A stretch of 14,069 nt of DNA from an uncultured Burkholderiales bacterium (GTDB lineage: Bacteria > Pseudomonadota > Gammaproteobacteria > Burkholderiales > Burkholderiaceae_C), in contig CAIYKK010000605.1 of NCBI GenBank assembly GCA_903926695.1, positions 1 through 14,069 on the forward strand, in the 5' to 3' direction. The notes below the pieces were generated by a model that was given only the letters and a program-made list of their open reading frames with translations, ran no database searches and had not been told where the DNA came from. Both the position numbers and the translations under genes were made by a program. Positions 1 to 6,636 of the stretch are shown here, one piece after another. Position 1 is the first letter of the stretch, and the number at the start of each line of letters is the position of its first letter.

Positions 1-394
1 CGTTGAAACAGCCGATGCCTGCAAGCAGCGCCTGGCGCATCTCGGCGCGGGTTTTGCCGACGCCGGAAAAAATCACCTTGCGCACGTCGCCGCCAGCGGC
101 GATGACGCGTTCCAGCTCGCCGCCCGAGACGATGTCAAAGCCGCAGTCCGCCTGGGCGAATACCTGTAGCACGGCCAGCGAGGAATTGGCTTTCATGGCG
201 TAGCAGATTTGGGAATTGCGCCCGGCAAAGCCGCGCTGGTAAGCAGCCAGCGCCGAGAGCATGGCCGATTTGGAATAGACAAACAGCGGCGTGCCGTGCT
301 GGCGGGCGAGTTCGCTGACGCTGACATCTTCAGCAAACAGCTCGTTGCCGCGATAAGCGAAATAAGGATGACCGGGAAGGGAAGGGTGTGTCAT
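1..394 (-). CDS. lysA: Diaminopimelate decarboxylase, N-terminal part (cut by window edge)
   Basis: LysA is a PLP-dependent enzyme that decarboxylates meso-diaminopimelate to L-lysine, the last step of the DAP pathway in the cytoplasm. About 131 residues are visible, beginning MTHPSLPGHPYFAYRGNELF. The family hallmark is the segment CYAMKANSS, where Lys68 would form the Schiff base with PLP. It is followed by the barrel motifs FDIVSGGELERV and IFSGVGKT, typical of fold-type III decarboxylases. The C-terminal half, with the substrate-binding Cys/Glu and dimer residues, lies outside the window. The ATG at 394-392 fits the usual family start, but no strong ribosome binding site precedes it. It lies 50 bases downstream of lptM on the same strand, so the two are probably co-transcribed. 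Identity is secure; the start is likely but unproven. Confidence 0.95.
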   Translation of the reverse strand, partial: MTHPSLPGHPYFAYRGNELFAEDVSVSELARQHGTPLFVYSKSAMLSALAAYQRGFAGRNSQICYAMKANSSLAVLQVFAQADCGFDIVSGGELERVIAAGGDVRKVIFSGVGKTRAEMRQALLAGIGCFN

Positions 395-444
395 GGCGGT
401 GCAGATTCTGAACGGTAGAGGAGGCAAGCGTTGGCGCGCTGCAT

Positions 445-645
445 TTAGCGGACGGCTGAGGCCGGGGCAGCCGGGACACTGGCGGGCGCGATTAAAGCAG
501 GCCGCGCTTGCGGTGGCGGGGGCAGAAACAGCGGACCTTTCTGGCCACAACCAGCCAGCGCTGCCGTGCCCAGCACTGCAGCCAATAAACCGCACCGCCT
601 GCGCGAACCGCAAAGGGCGCCTAAAATTTGAATTGAAAAAACCAT
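445..645 (-). CDS. lptM: Small outer-membrane lipoprotein LptM (YifL family)
   Basis: This 66-residue protein has an arginine-containing N-region (residues 15-17), a hydrophobic segment LLAAVLGTAALAG and a lipobox LAGC with the lipidated Cys33. The family signature CGQKGPLFLPPP follows directly, then a Pro/Ala-rich tail. In E. coli, LptM (formerly YifL) binds the LptDE translocon and helps LptD fold with correct disulfides; I infer the same role here from the signature. The order lptM-lysA next to divergent cyaY is the usual proteobacterial arrangement. The start at 645 is the only ATG that gives a sensible signal peptide, but no good ribosome binding site precedes it. A TACAAT hexamer only 7-12 bases upstream of the start raises the possibility of a leaderless message. 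The overlapping plus-strand frame in this region is a shadow. Confidence 0.85.
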   Translation of the reverse strand: MVFSIQILGALCGSRRRCGLLAAVLGTAALAGCGQKGPLFLPPPPQARPALIAPASVPAAPASAVR

Positions 646-651
646 CACGGG

Positions 652-657
652 ATTGTA
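652..657 (-). promoter_or_regulatory. Possible -10 element for lptM
   Basis: Read on the minus strand this is TACAAT, five of six matches to the sigma-70 -10 consensus. It lies in the 12-base gap between the divergent lptM and cyaY start codons. The sequence at -35 spacing (TTCTGG on the minus strand) is poor. If used, transcription would begin at or next to the lptM ATG. This is a weak prediction from sequence alone. Confidence 0.2.
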
Positions 658-987
658 ATGACGGACCTTGAATACCAGAATTTGGCTGAAAACGTGCTCA
701 AAGCTATTGAAATAGCCTGCGACCGGCTTAACGACGAGTCGGATGTGGACATTGATAACCAGCGCAGCGGCGGCATGATCACGCTGGTTTTTGCCAACCG
801 CAGCCAGATCATCATCAATCTGCAAAAGCCGTTGCAGGAAATATGGATGGCCGCCAAGGCGGGTGGCTTCCATTACAAATTCAGCGGCGGCCAGTGGACA
901 GACACCAAAAATTCAGATGAATTTTTTGCCAGCCTGTCGCGCTATGGCAGCGAACAGGCCGGTCAGCCTCTGATCTTCAAGGCATAG
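658..987 (+). CDS. cyaY: Frataxin-like iron-binding protein CyaY
   Basis: CyaY is the bacterial frataxin. It binds iron and the cysteine desulfurase IscS in the cytoplasm and modulates iron-sulfur cluster assembly. The 109-residue length matches the family. The first helix carries an acidic ridge (Asp3, Glu5, then DRLNDESDVDID), the presumed iron and IscS surface. The frataxin core follows: GGMITLVFANRSQIIIN, then LQEIWMAAKAGGFHYKF, the family signature around the invariant tryptophan. It starts 12 bases from the divergent lptM start, so its promoter must lie inside lptM; a TAAAAT hexamer at 622-627 could be a -10 but has no good -35. It ends 19 bases before the convergent end of ponA. Confidence 0.96.
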   Translation: MTDLEYQNLAENVLKAIEIACDRLNDESDVDIDNQRSGGMITLVFANRSQIIINLQKPLQEIWMAAKAGGFHYKFSGGQWTDTKNSDEFFASLSRYGSEQAGQPLIFKA

Positions 988-990
988 ACC

Positions 991-1015
991 GGCCACAGAT
1001 TTCTGGCTAGTTTTT
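991..1015 (+). terminator. Weak candidate terminator between cyaY and ponA
   Basis: A short inverted repeat (GCCA ... TGGC, stem of 4) just after the cyaY stop is followed by a five-T run at 1011-1015 on the plus strand. The stem is short and the loop is 8 bases. The T-run falls inside the last codons of ponA. It could end cyaY transcription; on the minus strand there is no T-run to serve ponA. Confidence 0.25.
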
Positions 1016-3412
1016 GAACAGGTCCAGAATCCGCTTCCGTTCATCCGTGGGCGGCATCGCCTGGGTGCCCGCTGGCGCACTTGAACTGGCGGGCTGCTCG
1101 GGGTTGGCAGTCGCATCCTGCGTACCCAGGTTGCTGATGCCAGTGCCCTGCTGCGCATACTCTTCGTAATACCACTCGCCATTGAGATTGACGATGCCTT
1201 CCGGGGCCTTGTACTCGGTCACGGGCACGCCTTTGAGCGCGTATTCCATGTAATTGATCCAGATCGGCAGGCTCAGGCCGCCGCCGGTTTCCTTGTCGCC
1301 GAGCTTTTTCGGGGTGTCGTAGCCCATCCAGACGGCCGCCGCCAGCGTGGGCTGAAAACCGACGAACCAGGTGTCTATCGAGTCGTTGGTCGTGCCGGTC
1401 TTGCCAAAAAGATCAGGCCGTTTCAGCATCGCCTGCGCCTTGGCGGCGGTGCCGGAGCGGGCCACTTCCTGCAGCAGGCTGTCCATGATGAAGGCATTGC
1501 GGGCGTCAATGCTGCGCACCGATTCGGTGAGTTCGGGCGGCTTGGTGTTGAGCAGGACGTTGCCACGCTGGTCGCTCACCTTGGTGATCAGATAGGGGTT
1601 GACGCGGTAGCCGCCATTGGCAAACACCGCGTAGCCGGTGACCATCTGCATCGGGGTGACGGAACCCGCGCCCAGTGCCATCGTCAGATAAGCAGGGTGT
1701 TTTTCGGCATCAAAGCCGAAGCGGGTGATCCAGTCCTGCGCGTACTTGGCGCCGATAGACTGCAAGATGCGGATCGAAATCATGTTTTTCGATTTTTTCA
1801 GCGCAGTGCGCAGATTCATCGGACCCTCGAAAGTGCCGTCGTAATTTTTCGGCTCCCACGGCTGGCCGCCTGTCGTGCCGGCGTCGAAAAATAGCGGCGC
1901 GTCATTGACCACCGTGGCCGGGGTGAAGCCTTTTTCCAGCGCCGCCGAATAGATAAAAGGCTTGAAGCTCGAACCCGGCTGGCGCCAGGCCTGCGTCACA
2001 TGGTTGAACTTGTTCTTCTGGAAATCAAACCCGCCGATCAGCGCACGCACCGAGCCATCCCTGGGGTCCAGCGCGACAAAAGCGCCTTCAACTTCGGGCA
2101 GCTGGGTGATTTCCCAGGTGTTTTTGGCCGTCTTGGTCACGCGGATCAGCGCGCCACGGCGGATTCTGATGTTCGCGCTGGCCTTGCTAGACAGGCCGGA
2201 CAGAGCGGGCCTGAGCCCGTCGCCGGTGATGGTGACGGTTTCGTTGTTCTGGCGCATGGCAAGAATGCGCTTGGGATTGACATCAAGCACCACGGCAGAC
2301 ATCACATCGCCGTTGTCGGGGTTGTCCGTCAGCGCATCGTCAATGGCGTCTTCGGCTTCCTGCTCGGAAGCGGGCAGGTCGATGAATTTTTCCGGCCCCC
2401 GGTAGATCTGCCGGCGCTCGTAGTCCATGATGCCTTGGCGCAGCGCTTTGTAGGCCATGATCTGGTCGTTCGAGCGCAGCGAGGTGTACACGTTCAGGCC
2501 GCGTGTGTAGGTCTCGTCGCCGTACTGGTTAAACATCAGCTGGCGCACGGTTTCGGCCACGTATTCGGCATGCACGCGCACCGCATCGTGGCTGGTCTTG
2601 ATCTTGAGCTCTTCGACTTTGGCGGCTGTGGCCTGCTCGGCGGTGATGAAGCCGTTTTGTTCCATGCGCTCAATGATGTAGAGCTGGCGGGTGCGTGCGC
2701 GCACCGGATTGACAATCGGGTTGAACGTGGAGGGCGCCTTGGGCAGGCCCGCGAGCATGGCAGCCTCGGCAATGGTGATGTCCTTGAGCGGCTTGCCGTA
2801 GTAGGTTTCCGAGGCGGACGCAAAACCATAAGCCCGGTTGCCCAGGTAAATCTGGTTCATGTAGATCTCAAGGATCTCGTTTTTTGTTAGCAAATGTTCG
2901 AGCTTGAACGTCAGCAGAATTTCATAAATCTTGCGCGTGTAGCTCTTTTCCGAGGACAGATAGACATTGCGTGCCACCTGCATGGTGATGGTGGAGGCGC
3001 CCTGGCTTTTAGCCCTGCCCAGATTGGCCAGACCGGCGCGCAGCATGCCCAAATAGTCCACGCCGCCGTGGGAGAAGAAGCGCGAGTCTTCAATCGCCAG
3101 CACGGCGTCTTTCATGACCTGCGGAATCTCCTTGATCGGGGTGAGGCTGCGGCGCTCTTCGCCAAACTCCCCGATCAGCATGCTGTCGGCAGTGTAGATG
3201 CGCAGCGGCAGCTTGGGCCGGTAGTCCGATAGCGCCGAAATGTCGGGCAGGTTGGAATACCCAACCGCCAGTGCAACGGCGATAAACAAGGCTAAGCTGG
3301 CAACGCCTGCCAGCGCCAGACCGGCACCCCACAGCAGCAAGCTGGTGAGCCAGTGGCGCCTGCCGGGCTGTTTCGCAGGGGGGGAATTCGGGTCGGAAGC
3401 GGTAGAAGACAT
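1007..3412 (-). CDS. mrcA: Penicillin-binding protein 1A (bifunctional murein glycosyltransferase/transpeptidase)
   Basis: Class A PBP (also called ponA) that polymerises lipid II into glycan strands and cross-links the peptides in the periplasm. It has 801 residues, normal for beta/gammaproteobacterial PBP1a. A short basic cytoplasmic tail is followed by a transmembrane segment at about 22-52. The GT51 domain shows AIEDSRFF with the likely catalytic Glu108, the GASTITMQVARN motif (138-149), and RKIYE with Glu164 as the second conserved acid. An OB-like insert lies near 330-440. The transpeptidase domain has the nucleophile motif SSFK (Ser481), SKN at 541-543 and KTGT at 671-674, so both active sites look intact. 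The C-terminus is a Gln/Ala/Ser/Pro-rich tail. The gene diverges from pilM, the same arrangement as E. coli mrcA and hofM. No strong ribosome binding site precedes the ATG. Confidence 0.97.
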   Translation of the reverse strand: MSSTASDPNSPPAKQPGRRHWLTSLLLWGAGLALAGVASLALFIAVALAVGYSNLPDISALSDYRPKLPLRIYTADSMLIGEFGEERRSLTPIKEIPQVMKDAVLAIEDSRFFSHGGVDYLGMLRAGLANLGRAKSQGASTITMQVARNVYLSSEKSYTRKIYEILLTFKLEHLLTKNEILEIYMNQIYLGNRAYGFASASETYYGKPLKDITIAEAAMLAGLPKAPSTFNPIVNPVRARTRQLYIIERMEQNGFITAEQATAAKVEELKIKTSHDAVRVHAEYVAETVRQLMFNQYGDETYTRGLNVYTSLRSNDQIMAYKALRQGIMDYERRQIYRGPEKFIDLPASEQEAEDAIDDALTDNPDNGDVMSAVVLDVNPKRILAMRQNNETVTITGDGLRPALSGLSSKASANIRIRRGALIRVTKTAKNTWEITQLPEVEGAFVALDPRDGSVRALIGGFDFQKNKFNHVTQAWRQPGSSFKPFIYSAALEKGFTPATVVNDAPLFFDAGTTGGQPWEPKNYDGTFEGPMNLRTALKKSKNMISIRILQSIGAKYAQDWITRFGFDAEKHPAYLTMALGAGSVTPMQMVTGYAVFANGGYRVNPYLITKVSDQRGNVLLNTKPPELTESVRSIDARNAFIMDSLLQEVARSGTAAKAQAMLKRPDLFGKTGTTNDSIDTWFVGFQPTLAAAVWMGYDTPKKLGDKETGGGLSLPIWINYMEYALKGVPVTEYKAPEGIVNLNGEWYYEEYAQQGTGISNLGTQDATANPEQPASSSAPAGTQAMPPTDERKRILDLFKN

Positions 3413-3438
3413 GGGGCCAATCGTAAAGTCGCACGGAG

Positions 3439-3444
3439 ATTATA
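3439..3444 (-). promoter_or_regulatory. Perfect -10 hexamer upstream of mrcA
   Basis: The minus strand reads TATAAT, a perfect sigma-70 -10, with its downstream edge 27 bases before the mrcA start codon. That would give a 5' leader of about 20 bases. The sequence at 16-18 base spacing upstream is not a recognisable -35, so an activator or another -35 recognition would be needed. Inferred from position and hexamer only. Confidence 0.4.
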
Positions 3445-3558
3445 AAAATTCCGAAAAAGGGGCGGTATCCGGTGCTGTTCAAAAAACCATACTGTTACAC
3501 ACATGACCGCTGCGTTACCCCCGGTTTACACCGTTATGATCAGCCAATCCGTGTTCTT

Positions 3559-3575
3559 TTGGCAACGCCTCTGCG
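3559..3575 (+). promoter_or_regulatory. Sigma-54-like (-24/-12) sequence upstream of pilM
   Basis: The sequence TTGGCAACGCCTCTGCG keeps the invariant GG (3561-3562) and GC (3573-3574) exactly 10 bases apart and matches the -24 half TTGGCA fully; the -12 half is CTGC instead of TTGC. It would start transcription near 3586, about 96 bases before pilM. A chance match is quite possible, and pilM operons are not generally known to use sigma-54. Confidence 0.25.
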
Positions 3576-3581
3576 GTTGAT

Positions 3582-3595
3582 GGGTGGAACCACCC
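3582..3595 (+). repeat. Palindrome GGGTGG-AA-CCACCC upstream of pilM
   Basis: A perfect 6-base inverted repeat around a 2-base centre lies in the divergent mrcA-pilM region, just downstream of the sigma-54-like sequence and upstream of a sigma-70-like one. It could be an operator for a dimeric regulator or a short RNA hairpin (GGGTG GAAC CACCC). No T-run follows, so it is not an intrinsic terminator. Confidence 0.4.
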
Positions 3596-3614
3596 TTAGC
3601 GGAAAAAGGGCTTG

Positions 3615-3643
3615 CTGATACCATTCAAGTGATTTCTTACACT
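3615..3643 (+). promoter_or_regulatory. Candidate sigma-70 promoter for the pil operon
   Basis: CTGATA (3615-3620) and TACACT (3638-3643) each match four of six consensus positions and are separated by the optimal 17 bases. Transcription would start near 3650, about 32 bases before the pilM start codon. It is the best sigma-70-like pair seen near pilM, but the match is modest. Confidence 0.35.
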
Positions 3644-3681
3644 ACCAAGGTTACCTGAGTAGCCGTCTTTGGGGACTTACC

Positions 3682-4761
3682 TTGATCTCTCTGGGATCGT
3701 TATTTAACCGCCAACAGCCCCCTTTGCTGGGTATCGATATCAGTTCGTCCAGCGTCATGCTGGTCGAATTGAGCCGCAGTAAAGCTGGTGATTTGGTACT
3801 GGACCGCTGCGCCATTGAGCCGCTGGAGCCGGGCTGGGTCACCGACGGCAACATTGAAAAATTTGACGAAGTGGCCGATGTGCTGCGCCGCCTGGTCAAA
3901 AAAAGCGGCACTCGCACCAAGAATGTGGCAATGGCGTTGCCACCCTCGGCCGTCATCAGCAAAAAAATCATCCTGCCCGACGGGCTCAGCGGCGCTGAGC
4001 TTGAGATGGAGGTTGAAACCGAAGCCAACAAATACATCCCCTTTTCGCTCGATGAGGTCAGCCTTGACTTCTGTGTGCTGGGGCCGAGTGCGACTTCCAG
4101 CGGCGATGTTGAGGTCTTGATTGCCGCTTCCCGCAAGGAAAAAGTGCAAGACCGCGAAGGGCTGGCCGAGGCCTCCGGCCTCAAATGCACCGTGGTTGAT
4201 GTGGAGTCTTACGCCTCGCGTCTTGCCACGGCACGCCTGATTGAAAACATGCCCAACAAGGGCCTGGACACGATGGTGGCCCTGTTCGAGATAGGCTCGC
4301 TGACCACCAGCATCCAGGTGATCAAGAACGAAGAGGTTCTGTACGAGCGCGACCAAGCCTTTGGCGGCGCCCAGCTAACCCAGCTGATCGTTAGGCAATA
4401 TGGCTTTTCCGTGGAAGAGGCAGAAAACAAAAAGCGCAGCGGCGAACTGCCCGAGGACTATGAGTCCGGGATTCTGGAGCCCTTTGTTGACAACATGGCG
4501 CAGGAAATTGGCCGGGCGCTGCAGTTCTTTTTTACCAGCACGCCGCACAACAAGGTGGACTACGTGATGCTCGCTGGCGGCTCCTCGGCCCTGGCTGGTC
4601 TGCCCGAGGCGGTGACGCAGCAGACCTCATTTGCCTGCATTCTGGCCAATCCTTTCGAGGGCATGGAAATTGGCAGCGGTGTACGGGAAAACAAAATGCG
4701 GCACGACTCTTCTTATTATTTGACTGCCTGCGGCCTGGCTTTGAGAAGGTTCTCACAGTGA
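3682..4761 (+). CDS. pilM: Type IV pilus inner-membrane platform protein PilM
   Basis: PilM is a cytoplasmic actin-like ATP-binding protein that docks on the N-terminal tail of PilN and links the pilus motor to the PilNOP alignment complex. The 359-residue length is normal. The FtsA/actin-type phosphate-1 loop is LLGIDISSSSVMLVEL (about 15-30), phosphate-2 is ALFEIGSLTTSIQVI (about 200-214), and the adenosine motif is VMLAGGSSALAGLPE (about 295-309). The start is a TTG at 3682, supported by a GGGGA ribosome binding site at 3671-3675 with 6 bases spacing and by the usual family N-terminus MISLGSLF. It is the first gene of the pil operon and overlaps pilN by 4 bases. Identity is firm. Confidence 0.96.
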   Translation: MISLGSLFNRQQPPLLGIDISSSSVMLVELSRSKAGDLVLDRCAIEPLEPGWVTDGNIEKFDEVADVLRRLVKKSGTRTKNVAMALPPSAVISKKIILPDGLSGAELEMEVETEANKYIPFSLDEVSLDFCVLGPSATSSGDVEVLIAASRKEKVQDREGLAEASGLKCTVVDVESYASRLATARLIENMPNKGLDTMVALFEIGSLTTSIQVIKNEEVLYERDQAFGGAQLTQLIVRQYGFSVEEAENKKRSGELPEDYESGILEPFVDNMAQEIGRALQFFFTSTPHNKVDYVMLAGGSSALAGLPEAVTQQTSFACILANPFEGMEIGSGVRENKMRHDSSYYLTACGLALRRFSQ

Positions 4762-5402
4762 TTTTAATCAATCTGCTCCCGCATCGGGAAGCTGCGCGCA
4801 AACGCAAGCGCGAGGCTTTTTTTGTAAATCTTGGCATCTCTGCGGTGTTCGGTTTTGTGGTCGCTGGCGTCACGTATTCTGTGTACCAGGCTCAGATTCA
4901 ACGTCAAGCCGGAAGAAATGCCTTTTTGCAGGCAGAAATTGTCCGCCTTGATGAGGAAATCGTGGATATTGCCACGCTCGAAGGGGACATCGTTGCGCTC
5001 AGGGCCCGCCAAAAGAATGTCGAAAATTTGCAGGGAGACCGCAATCTTCCCGTTTATCTTTTGACTGAACTGATTAAGCAACTGCCTGATGGTGTATATA
5101 TTAAAAGTATGAAGCAGGAAAATCAGATGATCCTGCTTGAGGGGGTTGCGCAGTCAAATGAGCGGGTTTCGGAGTTGCTTCGTCATTTTGCATACGACAG
5201 CGTCTGGCTGAAAAAACCTGAACTGGTAGAAATTACCGCTGGCACGGTCACATTGACTCCTCGCGATCAGCGGCGCGTAGCCAATTTTTCCATGCGTGTT
5301 GAAATGAAACGCGCAAGTGATCAGAAAAAGGCTGCGTCATCTTCCACAGCGTCATCCTCCCCGGCATCCTCTTCTCCAGCTTCTTCCCAGATCAAGGCTT
5401 AA
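4758..5402 (+). CDS. pilN: Type IV pilus assembly protein PilN
   Basis: PilN is a bitopic inner-membrane protein; its cytoplasmic tail binds PilM and its periplasmic part dimerises with PilO. The PilM-binding signature INLLPHRE appears at residues 4-11, followed by a basic stretch (RKRKR), a membrane segment at about 21-43 and a predicted coiled coil at about 44-80. A ferredoxin-like periplasmic domain follows (around LPVYLLTELIKQLPDGVYIKS). The start is GTG at 4758 within a GTGA overlap with the pilM stop. A GAGAAGG ribosome binding site at 4743-4749 supports it. The C-terminus ends in a low-complexity Ala/Ser/Pro tail made of 5-residue repeats (residues 193-211), which is not part of the core fold. 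GC content begins to drop in this gene relative to pilM. Confidence 0.95.
   Translation: MILINLLPHREAARKRKREAFFVNLGISAVFGFVVAGVTYSVYQAQIQRQAGRNAFLQAEIVRLDEEIVDIATLEGDIVALRARQKNVENLQGDRNLPVYLLTELIKQLPDGVYIKSMKQENQMILLEGVAQSNERVSELLRHFAYDSVWLKKPELVEITAGTVTLTPRDQRRVANFSMRVEMKRASDQKKAASSSTASSSPASSSPASSQIKA
5334..5390 (+). repeat. 15-base tandem repeat coding ASSS(T/P) units in pilN
   Basis: Three full units (5334-5348, 5349-5363, 5364-5378) and one partial unit (5379-5390) follow each other in frame, encoding ASSST, ASSSP, ASSSP and ASSQ. The DNA copies differ mostly at silent positions, so the array is not freshly duplicated. It forms the flexible tail of PilN. Confidence 0.7.
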
Positions 5403-5428
5403 CAAAGCTTGTGGAAATGAACTGATAC

Positions 5429-6103
5429 ATGGCAAAAATTTCTAAACCTTCCATTGATTTTTCCGCCCTTCAAAGCCGGGTGAAATCTCAATTTGTTGGG
5501 CTTAATCCCAATGATCCATCTACCTGGCCAGCTTTTCCACGTTATCTTTTATGCTTTGGAGTGACATCGCTTGTTGTTGTCGTACTCTGGTTTGCGTGGC
5601 TCAGTTCCGCTGCTGATGCACTCGTACAAGAGCAAAGCGTGGAGACTCAATTAAAAGAAGACTATAAGACCAGGCTGATTCAGGCAATCAACATCGATGC
5701 GCTGAAGAAGCAGCGGGAGCAGGTGTTACAGTATGTGATGCAGATTGAAAAACAACTGCCCAGCAAGGCTGAAATGGATAAATTGCTGTCTGATATTAAT
5801 CAGGCCGGTTTGGGGCGTGGCCTGCAGTTTGAACTATTCAAGCCTGGCACTGTAGTCATCAAGAATTATTATGCAGAATTGCCTATTACAGTTCGCGTTA
5901 CAGGCCGTTATCATGACATGGGCTTTTTTGCCGCTGATATTTCCAAGCTCTCCCGAATTGTGACCCTTAATAACATCTCGATAGCACCGTTAAAAGATGG
6001 TACTCTGGTTATGGATGCTACGGCCAAAACCTTTCGCTATCTGGATGCTGATGAAGTGGGTTTGCAAAACAAGCGTCCACTTGTGAGCGGGGCAAGAAAA
6101 TGA
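5429..6103 (+). CDS. pilO: Type IV pilus assembly protein PilO
   Basis: PilO is a bitopic inner-membrane protein that pairs with PilN and, with PilP, forms the periplasmic alignment complex of the type IV pilus. It has 224 residues. An N-terminal cytoplasmic part contains the motif LNPNDPSTWPAFPRYLL (about 25-41), common in betaproteobacterial PilO. A membrane segment follows at about 38-60, then a coiled coil with QLKEDYKTRLIQAINIDALKKQ. The periplasmic ferredoxin-like domain includes QLPSKAEMDKLLSDINQAGLGRGL and a YYAELPITVRVTGRYHDMGF strand pair. It starts 26 bases after pilN, the only non-overlapping junction within pilMNOPQ, with only a weak GGAAAT-like ribosome binding site. Its TGA stop overlaps the pilP start. 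Confidence 0.95.
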   Translation: MAKISKPSIDFSALQSRVKSQFVGLNPNDPSTWPAFPRYLLCFGVTSLVVVVLWFAWLSSAADALVQEQSVETQLKEDYKTRLIQAINIDALKKQREQVLQYVMQIEKQLPSKAEMDKLLSDINQAGLGRGLQFELFKPGTVVIKNYYAELPITVRVTGRYHDMGFFAADISKLSRIVTLNNISIAPLKDGTLVMDATAKTFRYLDADEVGLQNKRPLVSGARK

Positions 6104-6636
6104 AATTGTTTCATGGTCTGCTGATTTTAATCATGACACTTGTTGTGTCTGGCTGCAGCTCTGAACAGGAAGACTTGCAGGCATGGATGACAGAGCAGCG
6201 CAATGCAGCTCGTCCCAGAATGACTCCTCTCCCTGCACCGAGCCAATTTACACCGCAAACTTACGATTATGCCGACTTGGTTGATCCTTTTAATGGCCAA
6301 AAATTAACCCAGGTCTTGCAGGCTACTCTGCCTGTAGTTAATATTGAATTAATCGCCCCCGAACTGGTTCGGCGTAAAGAGCCTCTGGAGGCATCGCCCC
6401 TGGATACTGTGGTCATGGTTGGCAGCTTGATTAAAGCTGGCCAGCTCGTAGCGCTGGTGCGTGTCGATAACTTGGTCCACTACGTACGGGTTGGTAATTA
6501 TCTTGGACAAAATTACGGCCGGATCACCGAAGTGACGGAGTCAAGTCTTGTGCTGCGGGAAATTGTGCAGGACTCTGCCGGTGAATGGACAGAGCGAATG
6601 GCGACTTTACAGATTTCAGAGGAAACAAAAAAATGA
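6100..6636 (+). CDS. pilP: Type IV pilus lipoprotein PilP
   Basis: PilP is an inner-membrane lipoprotein that binds the PilNO dimer and contacts the N-terminal periplasmic domains of PilQ, joining the two membranes. The 178-residue protein has a signal peptide ending in lipobox VSGC with Cys19. An extended linker includes the conserved DYADLVDPFNGQKL segment. A C-terminal beta-sandwich (about 100-175) contains TVVMVGSLIKAGQLVALVRV, VHYVRVGNYLGQNYGRI and the closing strand. The ATG at 6100 overlaps the pilO stop (ATGA), and its own stop overlaps the pilQ start the same way, pointing to translational coupling and balanced expression. Confidence 0.95.
   Translation: MKLFHGLLILIMTLVVSGCSSEQEDLQAWMTEQRNAARPRMTPLPAPSQFTPQTYDYADLVDPFNGQKLTQVLQATLPVVNIELIAPELVRRKEPLEASPLDTVVMVGSLIKAGQLVALVRVDNLVHYVRVGNYLGQNYGRITEVTESSLVLREIVQDSAGEWTERMATLQISEETKK

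Noticed and set aside
2000..2890. 296-codon open frame on the plus strand inside mrcA
   Set aside because: It is antisense to well-conserved PBP1a sequence, shows no family motif, and long antisense frames are common in GC-rich coding DNA.
3522..3533. Short inverted repeat CGGT-TTAC-ACCG in the mrcA-pilM gap
   Set aside because: A 4-base stem is expected often by chance and has no other supporting signal.
3700..4356. 218-codon open frame on the minus strand inside pilM
   Set aside because: Shadow of pilM; the plus-strand frame carries the actin-like motifs and a ribosome binding site.
5411..5425. Tiny frame (GTG to TGA, four codons) between pilN and pilO
   Set aside because: Far too short to support; no ribosome binding site and expected by chance.
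6585..6632. Upstream in-frame ATG extending PilQ by 16 residues
   Set aside because: It lies inside pilP, adds charged residues before an already long signal peptide, and the ATGA overlap with a proper ribosome binding site at 6618-6623 supports 6633.
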